A DNA stretch of 64,000 nt. It comes from Bin76 sp963665765 (GTDB lineage Bacteria; Actinomycetota; Acidimicrobiia; Spongiisociales; ZC4RG35). The notes below the pieces were generated by a model. That model searched no databases. It was not told where the DNA came from and saw only the letters and a program-made list of their open reading frames with translations. Shown here piece after piece: positions 1 through 8,894 of the stretch (positions are counted from its first letter, which is position 1; the number at the start of each line of letters is the position of its first letter). Made by a program: the position numbers and the translations under genes. Location of the stretch: the NCBI GenBank assembly GCA_963665765.1, contig OY762464.1:2790001-2854000 (forward strand), given 5' to 3'.

Positions 1-727
1 TGATCTGGCGGAGCGGTTTGAGGAACCGGTTTCCCGGTCGGGGCTGTTCTGTTTTGGTGGCCGGTCGGATAAGGGTCATGCCGGTCCGGTTGAGGGCTTT
101 CTCGAAAGCTTGGCTGCGGTAGCCTTTGTCGGCGATGATGGTCTGTCCCTGTCGGGCCACTCGTGCATGGTGGATCATCTCCAAAGCGGTGGAGCGTTCG
201 TCGGCTGTGGCGCCTGCTACTGCCCAGGTGATGGGTAGACCCGATGGGGTAGTGATGAGGTGGAGACGCAGTCCCCAAAAGTATCGTGAGTGGGAGGCGC
301 TATACCCATATTCGGCCCATCCTGGCGGGTCAGACCGTTGGACGGTTTGGCGACTGCGGCCGCATTCGACTGGTGTGGAGTCCACCAGCCACAGGTCATC
401 ATGCCAAGACCGAGTGGACCGGGCCAGGTGTCCCATGACATGGGACATCATGGTGCTGCTGGCCCGTAGGCGCTTGTTGTAGCCCGACCTGTTGGGCAGA
501 TACGGAAACCAGGGTTTCAGATGAGCCTGTGCGTGGCGGATGAAACGGGCTTCTGAGGTGTATCTCAACAGGGCTTGTATCACCGCCAGGGTGATCAGCT
601 CGGCGTCGGACAGTTTGGGAGCGATCCCTACCGTGGGTCTTTTCGGTGTCCACCACCGATTCTCGACCAACAGGTCATCAATCGTCACATACAATGAAGT
701 CACGAGGGTGTCCAAGTCCGGGTTCAT
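1..727 (-). CDS. IS982-type DDE transposase, 3' end cut by window edge
   Basis: The minus strand is open from an ATG at 727 through base 1, giving about 242 residues before the window ends. The start has a good ribosome binding site (GGAGGA, seven bases upstream). Visible hallmarks are an N-terminal helical segment (SLYVTIDDLLVE), a VDSTPVECG segment carrying the first catalytic Asp, the GYSASHSRYFWGLRLHL block and a later IIADKGYR block with the second Asp. This combination is typical of actinobacterial IS982-type transposases. The third catalytic residue and the far end of the element lie outside the window, so intactness cannot be judged. The element diverges from the nuclease gene that starts about 115 bp away and may have landed in that gene's upstream region. 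Confidence 0.85.
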   Translation of the reverse strand, partial: MNPDLDTLVTSLYVTIDDLLVENRWWTPKRPTVGIAPKLSDAELITLAVIQALLRYTSEARFIRHAQAHLKPWFPYLPNRSGYNKRLRASSTMMSHVMGHLARSTRSWHDDLWLVDSTPVECGRSRQTVQRSDPPGWAEYGYSASHSRYFWGLRLHLITTPSGLPITWAVAGATADERSTALEMIHHARVARQGQTIIADKGYRSQAFEKALNRTGMTLIRPATKTEQPRPGNRFLKPLRQI

Positions 728-842
728 ACCAGTCCTCCGGGATCGGGAAATTGTTTCAACCCCGGATTCTGGACACCCTCAACCCCAAAACAGTGGATTA
801 ACCCACAACACCCCTTGGAACTACCCATCTAGCCTCAAAGGT

Positions 843-3062
843 ATGGGTCGCCGTCGTTTCGAGTTTGCGCTTCTAAACCTGAATTGGACTCAATGGGAGA
901 GCTTTGAGCACCTTGCCTCCATGTTTCTCTCTGATGAGTACCCGTCACTGAGGACATTGGCCGGCATTGGTGATCGCGGACGCGATGCCATGTTGTGGCA
1001 GCCAGAGGATGATCCAAGCGTGGTGCTGCAGTACTCAGTGAGTCAAGACTGGTCGGAGAAGATCAAGGACACGGCACAAACTATTCGCAAACACTTCGAG
1101 GGCACACGCATCTTGATTTATGTCACAAACCTCCAGATCGGGGCAAAGATCGATCAGGTTCGGACGGACATTAGAAGGGAGCACAATCTATTCTTGGACA
1201 TGCGTGATGCCACATGGTTTCTCGATCGTCAGAATCGGTCCCTGGCGACCTCTGCTGCGGCCGAAGAGTTTTCCGCCCCTATTGTCGAGCCTCTCCTAGC
1301 CAACACCTCACTTGTTGAACAGACTGGCAACGTGCTCAACTCAGTAGAGGCGCGGGCAGCTGTTGTTTTTCTTACCATGCAGTGGGAGGACGGGGCTCGC
1401 GATAAGGGCCTCACCAAGCTTTCCTTCGAGGCACTAGTCAAGGCTGCTTTGCGGGACACCGACAACGACCGCCGTATGTCTCGGTCAGCTGTGTGCGTAG
1501 CCGTTAGGTCGATGATTCAATATCACGATCGGGCAGAGGTTGACAAGCACACCAATTCTGCTCTTGATCGACTTGCAAAACGACAGATTCGCCATTGGAA
1601 GCAAGAGGACGAATTTTGTCTGTCTTTTGTGGAGCGGCAACGCCGAACTGAGGCTCTAATCGAATTCGAGCTGCTGAACAGGAGCCTGGATCTGGAGATC
1701 TTAGACATGCTTAGGCGCAACTCGGCGGCATTGGAGCAGGAATTCGGGACCGGGGAGCTAAAGAAGGTCGTGCCTTATGTCCGTCGGGGTCTCGAATCGT
1801 TCTTAATGCGGAGGGGTGAGGCTTTCGCTCAGAGTCTGTCTGATGGCAGAATGGTGGTGTTCACCGTAGAGGAGATCAAGGAGATCTGTTCGACCCACCT
1901 TTGCGGTTCCCTACCTGCAGGACTGGTGGCAGCTGAGGTAATTCCACTCGTTAGTGCCACCATCGAGGAGGTGCTTGTCCGACCGTCATCATCAGCGCAG
2001 CGCTACCTCCGTGCACTCGCAGACGGTTATACCCTCTTCGCATTCCTGCGGGAAGTGCCTGACGCGCAGCGTGCTATGCGGAAGGTTTTTAGTAATGGTC
2101 GAGTGTGGCTCGATACCAGTGCGGCACTTCCATTGCTAGCTGAGATATTGATTGACGAAGAGGAAAAACGAAGCTATACCCGCAGCCTCGATTTCGCTCG
2201 TCGTGCTGGTATGAAATTCTATGTGACGCCAGGTGTGATTGAGGAACTCTTCCATCACATCCGGCACGCTCGCCACTGTCAAGAGCGCGGGGATGCGTGG
2301 AGGAGTCGCATGCCCTTTCTTTTTTCCGCATATCTGTGGAGTGGCCGGCCGAAGGAGAGCTTCAAGAAGTGGACGGTTGAGTTCATGGGTAGCCGCCAGC
2401 CCCGCGCCGACATCGCGGAGTTCCTCCTTGATGTAGCTGGAATCAAAGAGCGTCCGCTCGCCTCCGAGGTCAAGCAAGCTAACGAAGGTTTTCGTTGGAG
2501 TATTGTCCGCTACTGGGAAGAGGTTCACCTGGGTCGAAGCCTGGCAACCGACGGTTCAAGAGACCCCGAGGTCGCTAAGCAACTCGCCAATCACGATGTT
2601 GAGAACTTCTTGGGAGTAATAATGGCGAGGCAGAAGGAGCCAGGGGCTGGTTCTTTGGGCCATGAACATTGGTGGCTCACGCTTGATAGGCGTGCCCACC
2701 GAGCAGCCAAGGAAATCTGCCAGCAGGATGATCTTGAGCCTTTCGACTCTCCGGTGATGAGCTATGACTTTCTGATTCAGTACGTCGCTGTCGGGCCTCG
2801 CCGTGCAGATGTCACTAAGGATGAGGAGCGTTTGTTACCTCTGATGCTGGACATGAGTCTGCTTGACGGGATCCCCGAGGGTATCCTTGAGATCGCCGAA
2901 TCGGCACGAGATGAGCTTGCTGGCCTGTCAGAACGCCTAGTCCGCCGAGAGATACGGGATCGACTCAATAATGCCCGGTTGCGAAGAGGCCCGGTCGCAC
3001 GCGCTGGCTTGGAGGCCATCGAAAGCGACCTCCGTGAGGCTCTAGTGAGTGTGTCCCATTGA
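843..3062 (+). CDS. large putative nuclease: N-terminal restriction-endonuclease-like fold, C-terminal PIN-like domain
   Basis: The frame is open from 540, but its first ~100 codons overlap the transposase on the other strand, so ATG 843 (739 aa) is the more likely start; AAAGG lies just before it. Residues ~15-110 resemble a PD-(D/E)xK nuclease: a helical WESFEHLASMFL segment, an Asp in GDRGRDAML, then a strand VVLQYSVSQDW with KIK. The middle (~140-410) is mostly helical with no family I can name. From ~420 a PIN-like layout appears: VWLDTSAALPLL (Asp), VTPGVIEELF (Glu), a late HDVENF, and WWLTLD (Asp). Two nuclease folds in one chain suggest a defence or nucleic-acid-decay role, which is inference. 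The sequence looks less GC-rich than the metabolic genes, and it is boxed between insertion sequences, consistent with recent acquisition. IS insertion may have removed a longer N-terminus. Confidence 0.6.
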   Translation: MGRRRFEFALLNLNWTQWESFEHLASMFLSDEYPSLRTLAGIGDRGRDAMLWQPEDDPSVVLQYSVSQDWSEKIKDTAQTIRKHFEGTRILIYVTNLQIGAKIDQVRTDIRREHNLFLDMRDATWFLDRQNRSLATSAAAEEFSAPIVEPLLANTSLVEQTGNVLNSVEARAAVVFLTMQWEDGARDKGLTKLSFEALVKAALRDTDNDRRMSRSAVCVAVRSMIQYHDRAEVDKHTNSALDRLAKRQIRHWKQEDEFCLSFVERQRRTEALIEFELLNRSLDLEILDMLRRNSAALEQEFGTGELKKVVPYVRRGLESFLMRRGEAFAQSLSDGRMVVFTVEEIKEICSTHLCGSLPAGLVAAEVIPLVSATIEEVLVRPSSSAQRYLRALADGYTLFAFLREVPDAQRAMRKVFSNGRVWLDTSAALPLLAEILIDEEEKRSYTRSLDFARRAGMKFYVTPGVIEELFHHIRHARHCQERGDAWRSRMPFLFSAYLWSGRPKESFKKWTVEFMGSRQPRADIAEFLLDVAGIKERPLASEVKQANEGFRWSIVRYWEEVHLGRSLATDGSRDPEVAKQLANHDVENFLGVIMARQKEPGAGSLGHEHWWLTLDRRAHRAAKEICQQDDLEPFDSPVMSYDFLIQYVAVGPRRADVTKDEERLLPLMLDMSLLDGIPEGILEIAESARDELAGLSERLVRREIRDRLNNARLRRGPVARAGLEAIESDLREALVSVSH

Positions 3063-3190
3063 AGTGTCACGCAGTCAGATCATTGAATCGTTGGAGTTGC
3101 CCCGTTTTTGTGGACGGTTAGGAGTGCCCCCACTTTCGTGGAGTCGGGTTATTTGAATTGGTGGTGTGACCGACCCAAAGGAGGGTCTTC

Positions 3191-3499
3191 ATGCCTTATC
3201 GATATCCACCTGAGTTTCGCCGTAGGGTGCTGGATCTGCTTGCAGCTGGCAGATCGGTAGCTTCTCTGGCAGAAGATCTTGGGGTGTCGGGTCAGACGAT
3301 CTACAACTGGCGGCGTCAGGACAGGATTGACCGCGGTCTCGAACCAGGTCCGACTTCGGTAGAGAAAGCCGAGTTGCAGGCCGCTCGCCGCAGGATCGAA
3401 GAACTGGAAACCGAACTAGCCGTGACTAAACGGGCTATTGAACTGCTGAAAGGCAAGGTGGTGTCCCCAAAAGACGGTACGAGGCGATCCGCACGATGA
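3191..3499 (+). CDS. IS3-family transposase OrfA (helix-turn-helix/leucine-zipper protein)
   Basis: A 102-residue protein. Residues ~5-45 form a helix-turn-helix typical of the transposase_8 family (YPPEFRRRVLDLL, then SVASLAEDLGVSGQTIYNW). A C-terminal coiled coil follows (ELQAARRRIEELETELAV). In IS3 elements OrfA binds the terminal repeats and is normally joined to OrfB by programmed frameshifting. The start ATG follows a clear AAAGGAGG sequence. The stop overlaps the orfB start as ATGA at 3496-3499. The gene looks intact. Confidence 0.9.
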   Translation: MPYRYPPEFRRRVLDLLAAGRSVASLAEDLGVSGQTIYNWRRQDRIDRGLEPGPTSVEKAELQAARRRIEELETELAVTKRAIELLKGKVVSPKDGTRRSAR

Positions 3500-4369
3500 G
3501 AACCGAAGGATTACCTACTCAGGTGGCTTGCCGGGTGCTGGGTGTGTCGGTGTCCGGGTTTTATGCCTGGAGGTCCCGTCCGCCGTCGGCTCGTTCCATC
3601 CGTCATGCGTGGCTGACTGACATTATTCGGCAGATCCACCTACAGTCACGAGGCACTTATGGAGCGCGGCGGGTGCACGCCGAACTGCGGCTGGGCAATC
3701 GGATCACGGTAGGACATAACGCGGTAGCGATGCTGATGAGAAGAGCCGGCCTGGCTGGTCTCTCCGGGAATCGAACGCCTCGGCGGCGTACCCGACCGGT
3801 GGACACCTCAGCTGACCTGGTCGACCGCAACTTCGTCCGTGTCGAACCAGACCAACTATGGGTCACAGACATCACGGAGCATCCCACCCGGGAAGGCAGG
3901 GTGTACTGTGCTGTGGTGCTGGACGTGTTCAGCCGCCGAGTAGTGGGCTGGTCAATCGATAACACGGCCACCTCGAGCCTGGTCACCTCCGCCTTAGGTA
4001 TGGCCATTGAGAACCGCAAACCCCACCAGGGGACTGTGATACATTCCGACCAGGGCACCCAGGCAGTTCGCCTCCTGGGCGTTCACCCAACGAGCCCACC
4101 AATCCGGACTAGTGCCATCGATGGGAACCGTAGGAGACTGCTTCGATAACGCCCTCATGGAATTGTTCTGGGCTCGCATGCAAGTCGAACTGCTGGACCG
4201 AAGACGCTGGCGCACCCGTATCGAACTCGCCAACGCTATCTTCGAGTACCTAGAAATCTTCCACAACCGCCAAAGACGCCACACCGCCCTCGGGATGCAA
4301 ACGCCGATCGAATACGAAAACAACCACTACAACAACCGAACCGTCACACCACTAATCCAAGTGAGCTGA
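3496..4369 (+). pseudogene. IS3-family transposase OrfB, broken by a 4-base insertion
   Basis: The first part (3496 to about 4062) encodes the HTH_21 and rve integrase core, with first catalytic Asp in LWVTDITEH and second in VIHSDQGTQ. The frame then runs into unrelated sequence and stops at 4149. The missing remainder, including GTVGDCFDNALMELFW with the catalytic Glu region and the HTALGMQTPIEYE tail, continues in another frame to the TGA at 4369. Removing four bases, 4063-4066 (gcag), restores an unbroken QFASWAF junction. This is therefore a simple +4 lesion rather than the programmed frameshift, which in IS3 elements sits at the orfA/orfB boundary. The C-terminal catalytic residue is lost from the continuous product. 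Confidence 0.85.
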
Positions 4370-4388
4370 CTCCACAAAACCGGGGGAC

Positions 4389-4804
4389 CATCAGTCTCAC
4401 GCCTTGGTTACCTACGATTATGCTGTTCTGGATGCCTGGGTGGGTTCCTCTCCGTTTACGTGTCTTGTTGGGGGCCAACTTAGATAAAGTCACTTCGGCA
4501 AGCTTCCACAGATTGATCGGGTTGTCAGAGGATCATGGGTTCCGTACACGGGGGAGGATGACTTTTTCTCTGGGTTCAGCAGATTGTGGCTAACCGTATA
4601 TCACCAGTACCAAGAGTGGACTACGGGTCTATGCCAGTGGACGATGGCTTGATCTACATTGTGAGCATCAGTCCCAGCACCAGAAAGCCCCCATGGGTGG
4701 CGGTCAGCCCCGAGTTTGGCGGGTGGTTTTGTGTTTTACCAGGTCAGGGGGCATACGCGAAGAAGGTGTTTCCACTACATTCGGTGTTTGAGCCGGTGTG
4801 GTGG
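4389..4804. other. gap between two insertion sequences, no convincing gene
   Basis: About 416 bases separate the IS3 right end from the IS1634-type transposase. A plus-strand frame from a GTG at 4586 to 4873 encodes 95 residues with no recognisable motif, and its last third overlaps the transposase. It could be a remnant of a gene split by insertion, but nothing supports it as functional. No clear IS1634 terminal repeat could be identified on this side. Confidence 0.4.
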
Positions 4805-6508
4805 TTAGGTGATGGTGGCTTTGTCCCAGGTGCGGGTGTCGACTCCGATGGCGGCGAGTGCCCGTGTTTGTAGGGGGGTGCGTCGGGTGGTTATGGTGAT
4901 CTGGTGGTTGTTGGTGGTCAGTTCCACGCGGCGGACGCGGTTGAGTTGTTGGAGGGCCCGTGCGGCGGTGAGGTGTTGGTGTTCGAGGTCGGGATCGCGG
5001 ACATCGGCTGCGGTGAGAGCCTGGGTGATGAGCGTTTCCATCAAAGCGGCGTACACACAGACCGCTACGTGACCGCGGACTCGTTTCTCGGTCCAGTGTC
5101 GCACCGGCCGTAGTCGTAGGAAGTCTTTGAGCACCCGAAAGCGGGTTTCGACGGTTTGCAGTTGGCGATAGCAGGCCACCACTTCGGCGGTGTCGGCTTG
5201 TGCGGATGTGAGACTGGTGGTCAGTACATAGCGACCCGCCAACAGCTTCTCATATGCCTGGTTGTCCTCGTTGTAGTGGTAGAGAAAGCGACCTGGTCCG
5301 ATCTCGAGGTCGAACAGTCGCCCGACCCGCCCGGTGCCGAGGATGCGTTGGGCGGCTCTCCCGATCTTGGCGGGGTCTTTCAGTCTCCCCGAACGGACAC
5401 GATGTTCCAACGCCAACAACTGCGTTTCGGCAGCGGCGATAAGTTCGGCGGTGCGTTGTGTGTCCCGACGGGCACGAGCGTCGGACTCGACCACCACCGT
5501 GCGGGTCCCGTCTTCGAGGGTGATATCAGCGGCCCTGGAACCGTGTTCGGGTAGCTGCACCCACACAGTGTCCTGGTCAATAGCCGAAAGCGCTTGGGCG
5601 GTGATCCGATCGCGGCGGAGTCTGGTGGCCAGCAGGTGATCAAACCCCGCTTGGGTGACCGTTTCCAGGTTAGATGCTGATATGAGCCCCCGGTCGGAAA
5701 CCACACAGATCCTGCCCACCGCGAACCGTCCCGCCAGGTCTTCCAACACCCCGGGTAGGGTGGAGGCGTCGTTGGTGTTCCCCGAGAACACATGATGGGC
5801 TATCGGGATCCCGTCTGTGGTGCACAACAGACCGATCACGATCTGGGGCCTGTCCGGGCGATGATCCCGCGAATACCCGAACACCCGCGACGGAAACGCT
5901 TCCGACTTTTGGGTCGAACCCTCAAAATAGGTGGATGTCAGGTCATAGCACACCAGCCGAAGGTTCAGGTTGGTCAGGTTGCACAACCGCCGATACAAAT
6001 GCTCCTCGGTCTCGTTCTTGGTGTCGGCGACGGCGTCCAAGGCCCGGTAGTACTGGTCCAACGACGGCGCTGACCAGCCTTGGGGCATCACCACGTCATG
6101 TTCTGTCCATTCGGGCAGACGACGTTTCGAACACGGGGCTACCAGCCGGTTCGCCACCATCGCGAACACTGCATGTTCCAAAACGTCAGCACGGCGTTCC
6201 GCGCCTACTTTTGTGAAGAACCCCCCGAGATCCAGTTGTTTCCATACCGCGGCCGCTGCGGCTACTGCTCCTACCGCGGGTGCTCCCTCGGCGGCCAAGC
6301 TGTCAACGTCGACGCGTTCTTTGTGCAGGTGACGTTCCAACGCGGCGATGATCCGTCCCAACTGTCCCGATTGGCGTAAAGCGGTGACTTCTCCCAGGCG
6401 CAACAGGGTCCGATGGCCGATCTTCGACCCCTTGCGAACCGTTTCCACCAACGACAAGTACTCGTAAACCTTGTCGCCCCTCCTACGGCGGGTCGTCTTA
6501 ACGAACAT
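4805..6508 (-). CDS. IS1634-type (IS4 superfamily) DDE transposase
   Basis: A 567-residue protein from the ATG at 6508; in-frame starts further upstream would add only a short non-conserved leader. The N-terminal FVKTTRRRRGDKVYEYLSLV segment is characteristic of IS1634 transposases. Catalytic blocks are visible: CYDLTSTYFEG (first Asp, about residue 200), VVSDRGLIS (second Asp, about 285) and YRQLQTVETRFRVLKDFL (Glu, about 470). The length matches the family and the frame is intact, so the protein is probably functional. Terminal repeats of the element could not be assigned. A hairpin (gacccg-ccaaact-cgggtc, 6640-6658) lies upstream and may mark the element end or a terminator. Confidence 0.88.
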   Translation of the reverse strand: MFVKTTRRRRGDKVYEYLSLVETVRKGSKIGHRTLLRLGEVTALRQSGQLGRIIAALERHLHKERVDVDSLAAEGAPAVGAVAAAAAVWKQLDLGGFFTKVGAERRADVLEHAVFAMVANRLVAPCSKRRLPEWTEHDVVMPQGWSAPSLDQYYRALDAVADTKNETEEHLYRRLCNLTNLNLRLVCYDLTSTYFEGSTQKSEAFPSRVFGYSRDHRPDRPQIVIGLLCTTDGIPIAHHVFSGNTNDASTLPGVLEDLAGRFAVGRICVVSDRGLISASNLETVTQAGFDHLLATRLRRDRITAQALSAIDQDTVWVQLPEHGSRAADITLEDGTRTVVVESDARARRDTQRTAELIAAAETQLLALEHRVRSGRLKDPAKIGRAAQRILGTGRVGRLFDLEIGPGRFLYHYNEDNQAYEKLLAGRYVLTTSLTSAQADTAEVVACYRQLQTVETRFRVLKDFLRLRPVRHWTEKRVRGHVAVCVYAALMETLITQALTAADVRDPDLEHQHLTAARALQQLNRVRRVELTTNNHQITITTRRTPLQTRALAAIGVDTRTWDKATIT

Positions 6509-6788
6509 ACCCCACAATACTACCAGCACCACCTCCCTAACACCAACCAACTGTCGCCCCTACAATATCGTGCAGAAGCAACCCCTCACAACACAAAACC
6601 CCAGGTCAACACACCAATCACATCCCACCAAACCCCTTGACCCGCCAAACTCGGGTCAGCAATGAAACCTTGCGATTCCCTGTCCGGTCAGGGACGACTC
6701 GCCGTTTACATGGCCGAGCCTGAGCTTGCCGACTTGTACTACAGGCGTCTCTTCGGAGCGGTTGACCTTGAAAAGCGAATCCGGTCGG

Positions 6789-7553
6789 TCACATCCCGAG
6801 CGTGTCCCCCGGCACCCCAAGAGTGGTCTCTGGTAGCAACCTGGTTGGTATGCGGTGCACCGACACGGTTTTGATTTCGCCCGCTGACACGACCAAGGCG
6901 TCAGCTTCATACTCCTCGGGTGCTTCTTCCGTCGGGACCCGGATCAAAATAGGGCGACTGAGCACCAAATCGCGCTCGTCGGTCTCCTCCAACTGAGGAT
7001 TGAACGAAGCGAGCGGCCCATAGAGATAAGTGCCATCCTTTAGGAGAAGACCCAGGTACACGCGGTGGTCCCGGTCGTGGCCACCGAAAGCGCGACCCCA
7101 TGCGGACTCGAAGAAGATCCGATTACCGGGTTCCTTCTCTGACCAGTGTCGAAGAGGTGCTCTCCATCGATGTGGCCCGTGGGCGGCTGCCCGGGCGACT
7201 AGCGTGCGACTCCACTGTGGTGGCACGGCCGCAAGCCAGGCTAGTCCTACCGAGGCAACAAATAGGGTTCCTGCCCACAGGAGAATCGACGCGTAGTGGT
7301 CTTGGAAGTGCGGTTGAGCGTTCCGGATAATCGCGCCGACATCTGGGGTGATGACCGGCAGCAAGAATCGGATCACCGTGAAGACACCAACAGCGAGACC
7401 GTTGAAGAGGAGACTGGTGGATACCACCATGGCGGTCTCCCGCAGTGCGGTGTAGGTCCTGCTGGGGAAACGGGTCTCAAGCCGCGCTAAATAGACGAAA
7501 CCGGGCGTCAGAAACGCTATGAAGACAACAAGGCTGCCAATAGTGGTCGGCAA
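6789..7553 (-). CDS. DUF6338-family membrane protein
   Basis: A 254-residue protein starting at a TTG (7553) preceded by GAGGAAG eight bases away. The N-terminus has the DUF6338 look: a membrane helix in VVFIAFLTPGFVYLARLE, a short linker with ALRETAMVV, then two more hydrophobic segments (VFTVIRFLLPVI, LWAGTLFVASVGLAWLAA). The C-terminal ~130 residues are soluble, with RVYLGLLLKDGTYLYGPL and a strand-rich end. The function of DUF6338 is unknown. The gene is followed by the IS1634 region and preceded by a small Pro/Lys-rich frame on the same strand, which could be co-transcribed. Confidence 0.75.
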   Translation of the reverse strand: MPTTIGSLVVFIAFLTPGFVYLARLETRFPSRTYTALRETAMVVSTSLLFNGLAVGVFTVIRFLLPVITPDVGAIIRNAQPHFQDHYASILLWAGTLFVASVGLAWLAAVPPQWSRTLVARAAAHGPHRWRAPLRHWSEKEPGNRIFFESAWGRAFGGHDRDHRVYLGLLLKDGTYLYGPLASFNPQLEETDERDLVLSRPILIRVPTEEAPEEYEADALVVSAGEIKTVSVHRIPTRLLPETTLGVPGDTLGM

Positions 7554-7588
7554 GGGACTACTTCCTCAAACCGAACCAGCGGAAGGGA

Positions 7589-7771
7589 TCAACCTTTGGG
7601 CGGAGGCTTTGGAGTTGCCGTGCTGCTTGTCGATGCGGCAGGCGCGTTCACCGGCACCTGTTGACCACGGTCGGTTACGCCTCGTGCAGCATGCGGTCGG
7701 GTCTGTCGGCCAGCGCCAACGCGGCCTCTGCCCGACCTGCTCGGCTTTCCTTTTGATGAGCGATTAGGCAT
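7589..7771 (-). CDS. small basic Pro/Ala-rich protein upstream of the DUF6338 gene
   Basis: Sixty residues ending 35 bases before the DUF6338 start. The chain is basic at its N-terminus (MPNRSSKGKPSRSGRGR) and ends in a low-complexity Ser/Thr/Pro tail (TPKPPPKG). No ribosome binding site is obvious. The composition suggests a disordered peptide. From general recollection, short disordered Pro-rich frames often precede DUF6338 genes, but I cannot confirm homology here. It may be a spurious frame. Confidence 0.4.
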   Translation of the reverse strand: MPNRSSKGKPSRSGRGRVGAGRQTRPHAARGVTDRGQQVPVNAPAASTSSTATPKPPPKG

Positions 7772-8027
7772 ATGGTGGATAGTGTAGCCTGATCCGCTGG
7801 CAAGGCTTTGTCACCTAACCAACAGGTGTTACCCCTGTATCTGACCTAGCTGAATCACACCGGGTTTTCCGGAGGTTAGGTGTGTCCGAAGTCCTATTAA
7901 CGTTTCTGTAGTGCGAGTGTCAGCGAGCGGTGGGTTGAAAGGATGGTGTCTGTCTGTCCCGATCATGCCTAAATGGCACCAGGGGGTTCAGATGTGTTCT
8001 GGCGTAACGGACGGGGCGACGGGTGGG

Positions 8028-8894
8028 TTATAACCGGGGATTGATTCGTTCTTCGAGTGAGAAGGCGATGAGGGCGAATCCGAGTGATGCCAGCATGATC
8101 AGCAGGCCGGGCGGCAGCACCCACCACTTCCATGCCGGGGTCAGGAATGCCCCCCGAGTCTGTGCCCAGTACAGCGTCGAGCCCCAGCTCTTTTGGATGG
8201 GGTCTCCCAGACCCAGGAAACTGAGGGCAGCCTCCAGCAGAATCGCTCCGGACACCGCCCGCACGAACGAGCCGGTGGCGAGCAGGGCTGTGCGGGGAAC
8301 GATGTGCCGCAGGATTGTCCAACGATCGGGGGCTCCCATCGAACGGGCTGCCAGCACGTATTCTCGCGAGCGGAGAGAAAGGACCTGTGATCGAATGATC
8401 CGGGCCGGCTCCGCCCAGATGAGCACTCCGATGACCAGGATGGTGTTCAAGAGACTGCGGCCCAGGTAGGCAGCCAGCACTATGAGCAGCGGCAGGAACG
8501 GCAGGATCAATATCACATCCACCCCGCGCATCAGAGTCGACCCCAGCCGTTTGGGGTAGTAGCCGGCCAGCACTCCCACGGTCGTGCCGATCAGCAGGGC
8601 TACCGTGGCCGCCACCAGCCCCACCAGCAAGGACACCCGTGATCCGAAGATGATCTCCGACAAAAGATCATGGCCGACGTCGTTGGTGCCCAGCAGGTGT
8701 TCGGAACTGGGCGGCAAAAAAGGTCTGGCTATCCGCTCCTTGGGATCGTAGGGCGCCAACCACGGGGCCAGCACGGCGGTAAACAGAAGAGCCCCGACTA
8801 TGGCAGCCCCTGCCAGCCCGAGGACGGTGGGGAGCCGGGAGCGGCGCCGGATAGCCCGCCGCACCGCACGGTCGTCGAATCCCGCCGCGGTCAC
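8028..8894 (-). CDS. peptide/nickel-type ABC transporter permease (DppC/OppC type)
   Basis: A 288-residue inner-membrane permease with the N-terminal OppC_N helix (VLGLAGAAIVGALLFTAV) followed by five further helices. The EAA loop reads EYVLAARSMGAPDRWTILRH, and the family signature GAILLEAALSFLGLGDP follows. With its partner DppB it would form the channel for an oligopeptide or related solute. Its ATG overlaps the stop of the DppB-type gene by four bases, so translation is coupled. It is the last gene of the minus-strand operon ATPase - binding protein - permease - permease. The substrate cannot be told from sequence. Confidence 0.9.
   Translation of the reverse strand: MTAAGFDDRAVRRAIRRRSRLPTVLGLAGAAIVGALLFTAVLAPWLAPYDPKERIARPFLPPSSEHLLGTNDVGHDLLSEIIFGSRVSLLVGLVAATVALLIGTTVGVLAGYYPKRLGSTLMRGVDVILILPFLPLLIVLAAYLGRSLLNTILVIGVLIWAEPARIIRSQVLSLRSREYVLAARSMGAPDRWTILRHIVPRTALLATGSFVRAVSGAILLEAALSFLGLGDPIQKSWGSTLYWAQTRGAFLTPAWKWWVLPPGLLIMLASLGFALIAFSLEERINPRL

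Larger units (their letters stand above)
3125..4388 (+). mobile_element. IS3-family insertion sequence with imperfect terminal inverted repeats
   Basis: A 21-bp left end at 3125-3145 and the reverse complement of 4368-4388 match at 16 of 21 positions, sharing a GTGGAGTC inner end. They enclose an orfA/orfB pair with an ATGA overlap, the standard IS3 layout. I see no convincing target-site duplication next to these ends. A second, similar motif (tgccccgtttttgtggac) lies just outside at about 3098-3115, so the true left end could be slightly further out, or an older end may be present. orfB carries a frameshift, so this copy is probably not autonomous. Confidence 0.75.

Noticed and set aside
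540..842. N-terminal 101-codon extension of the large nuclease frame
   Set aside because: It overlaps the transposase coding strand, carries no conserved motif, and the nuclease domain begins after ATG 843.
5380..5793. Frames on both strands within the IS1634-type transposase
   Set aside because: They are shadows of the intact 567-residue transposase, which has all three catalytic blocks.
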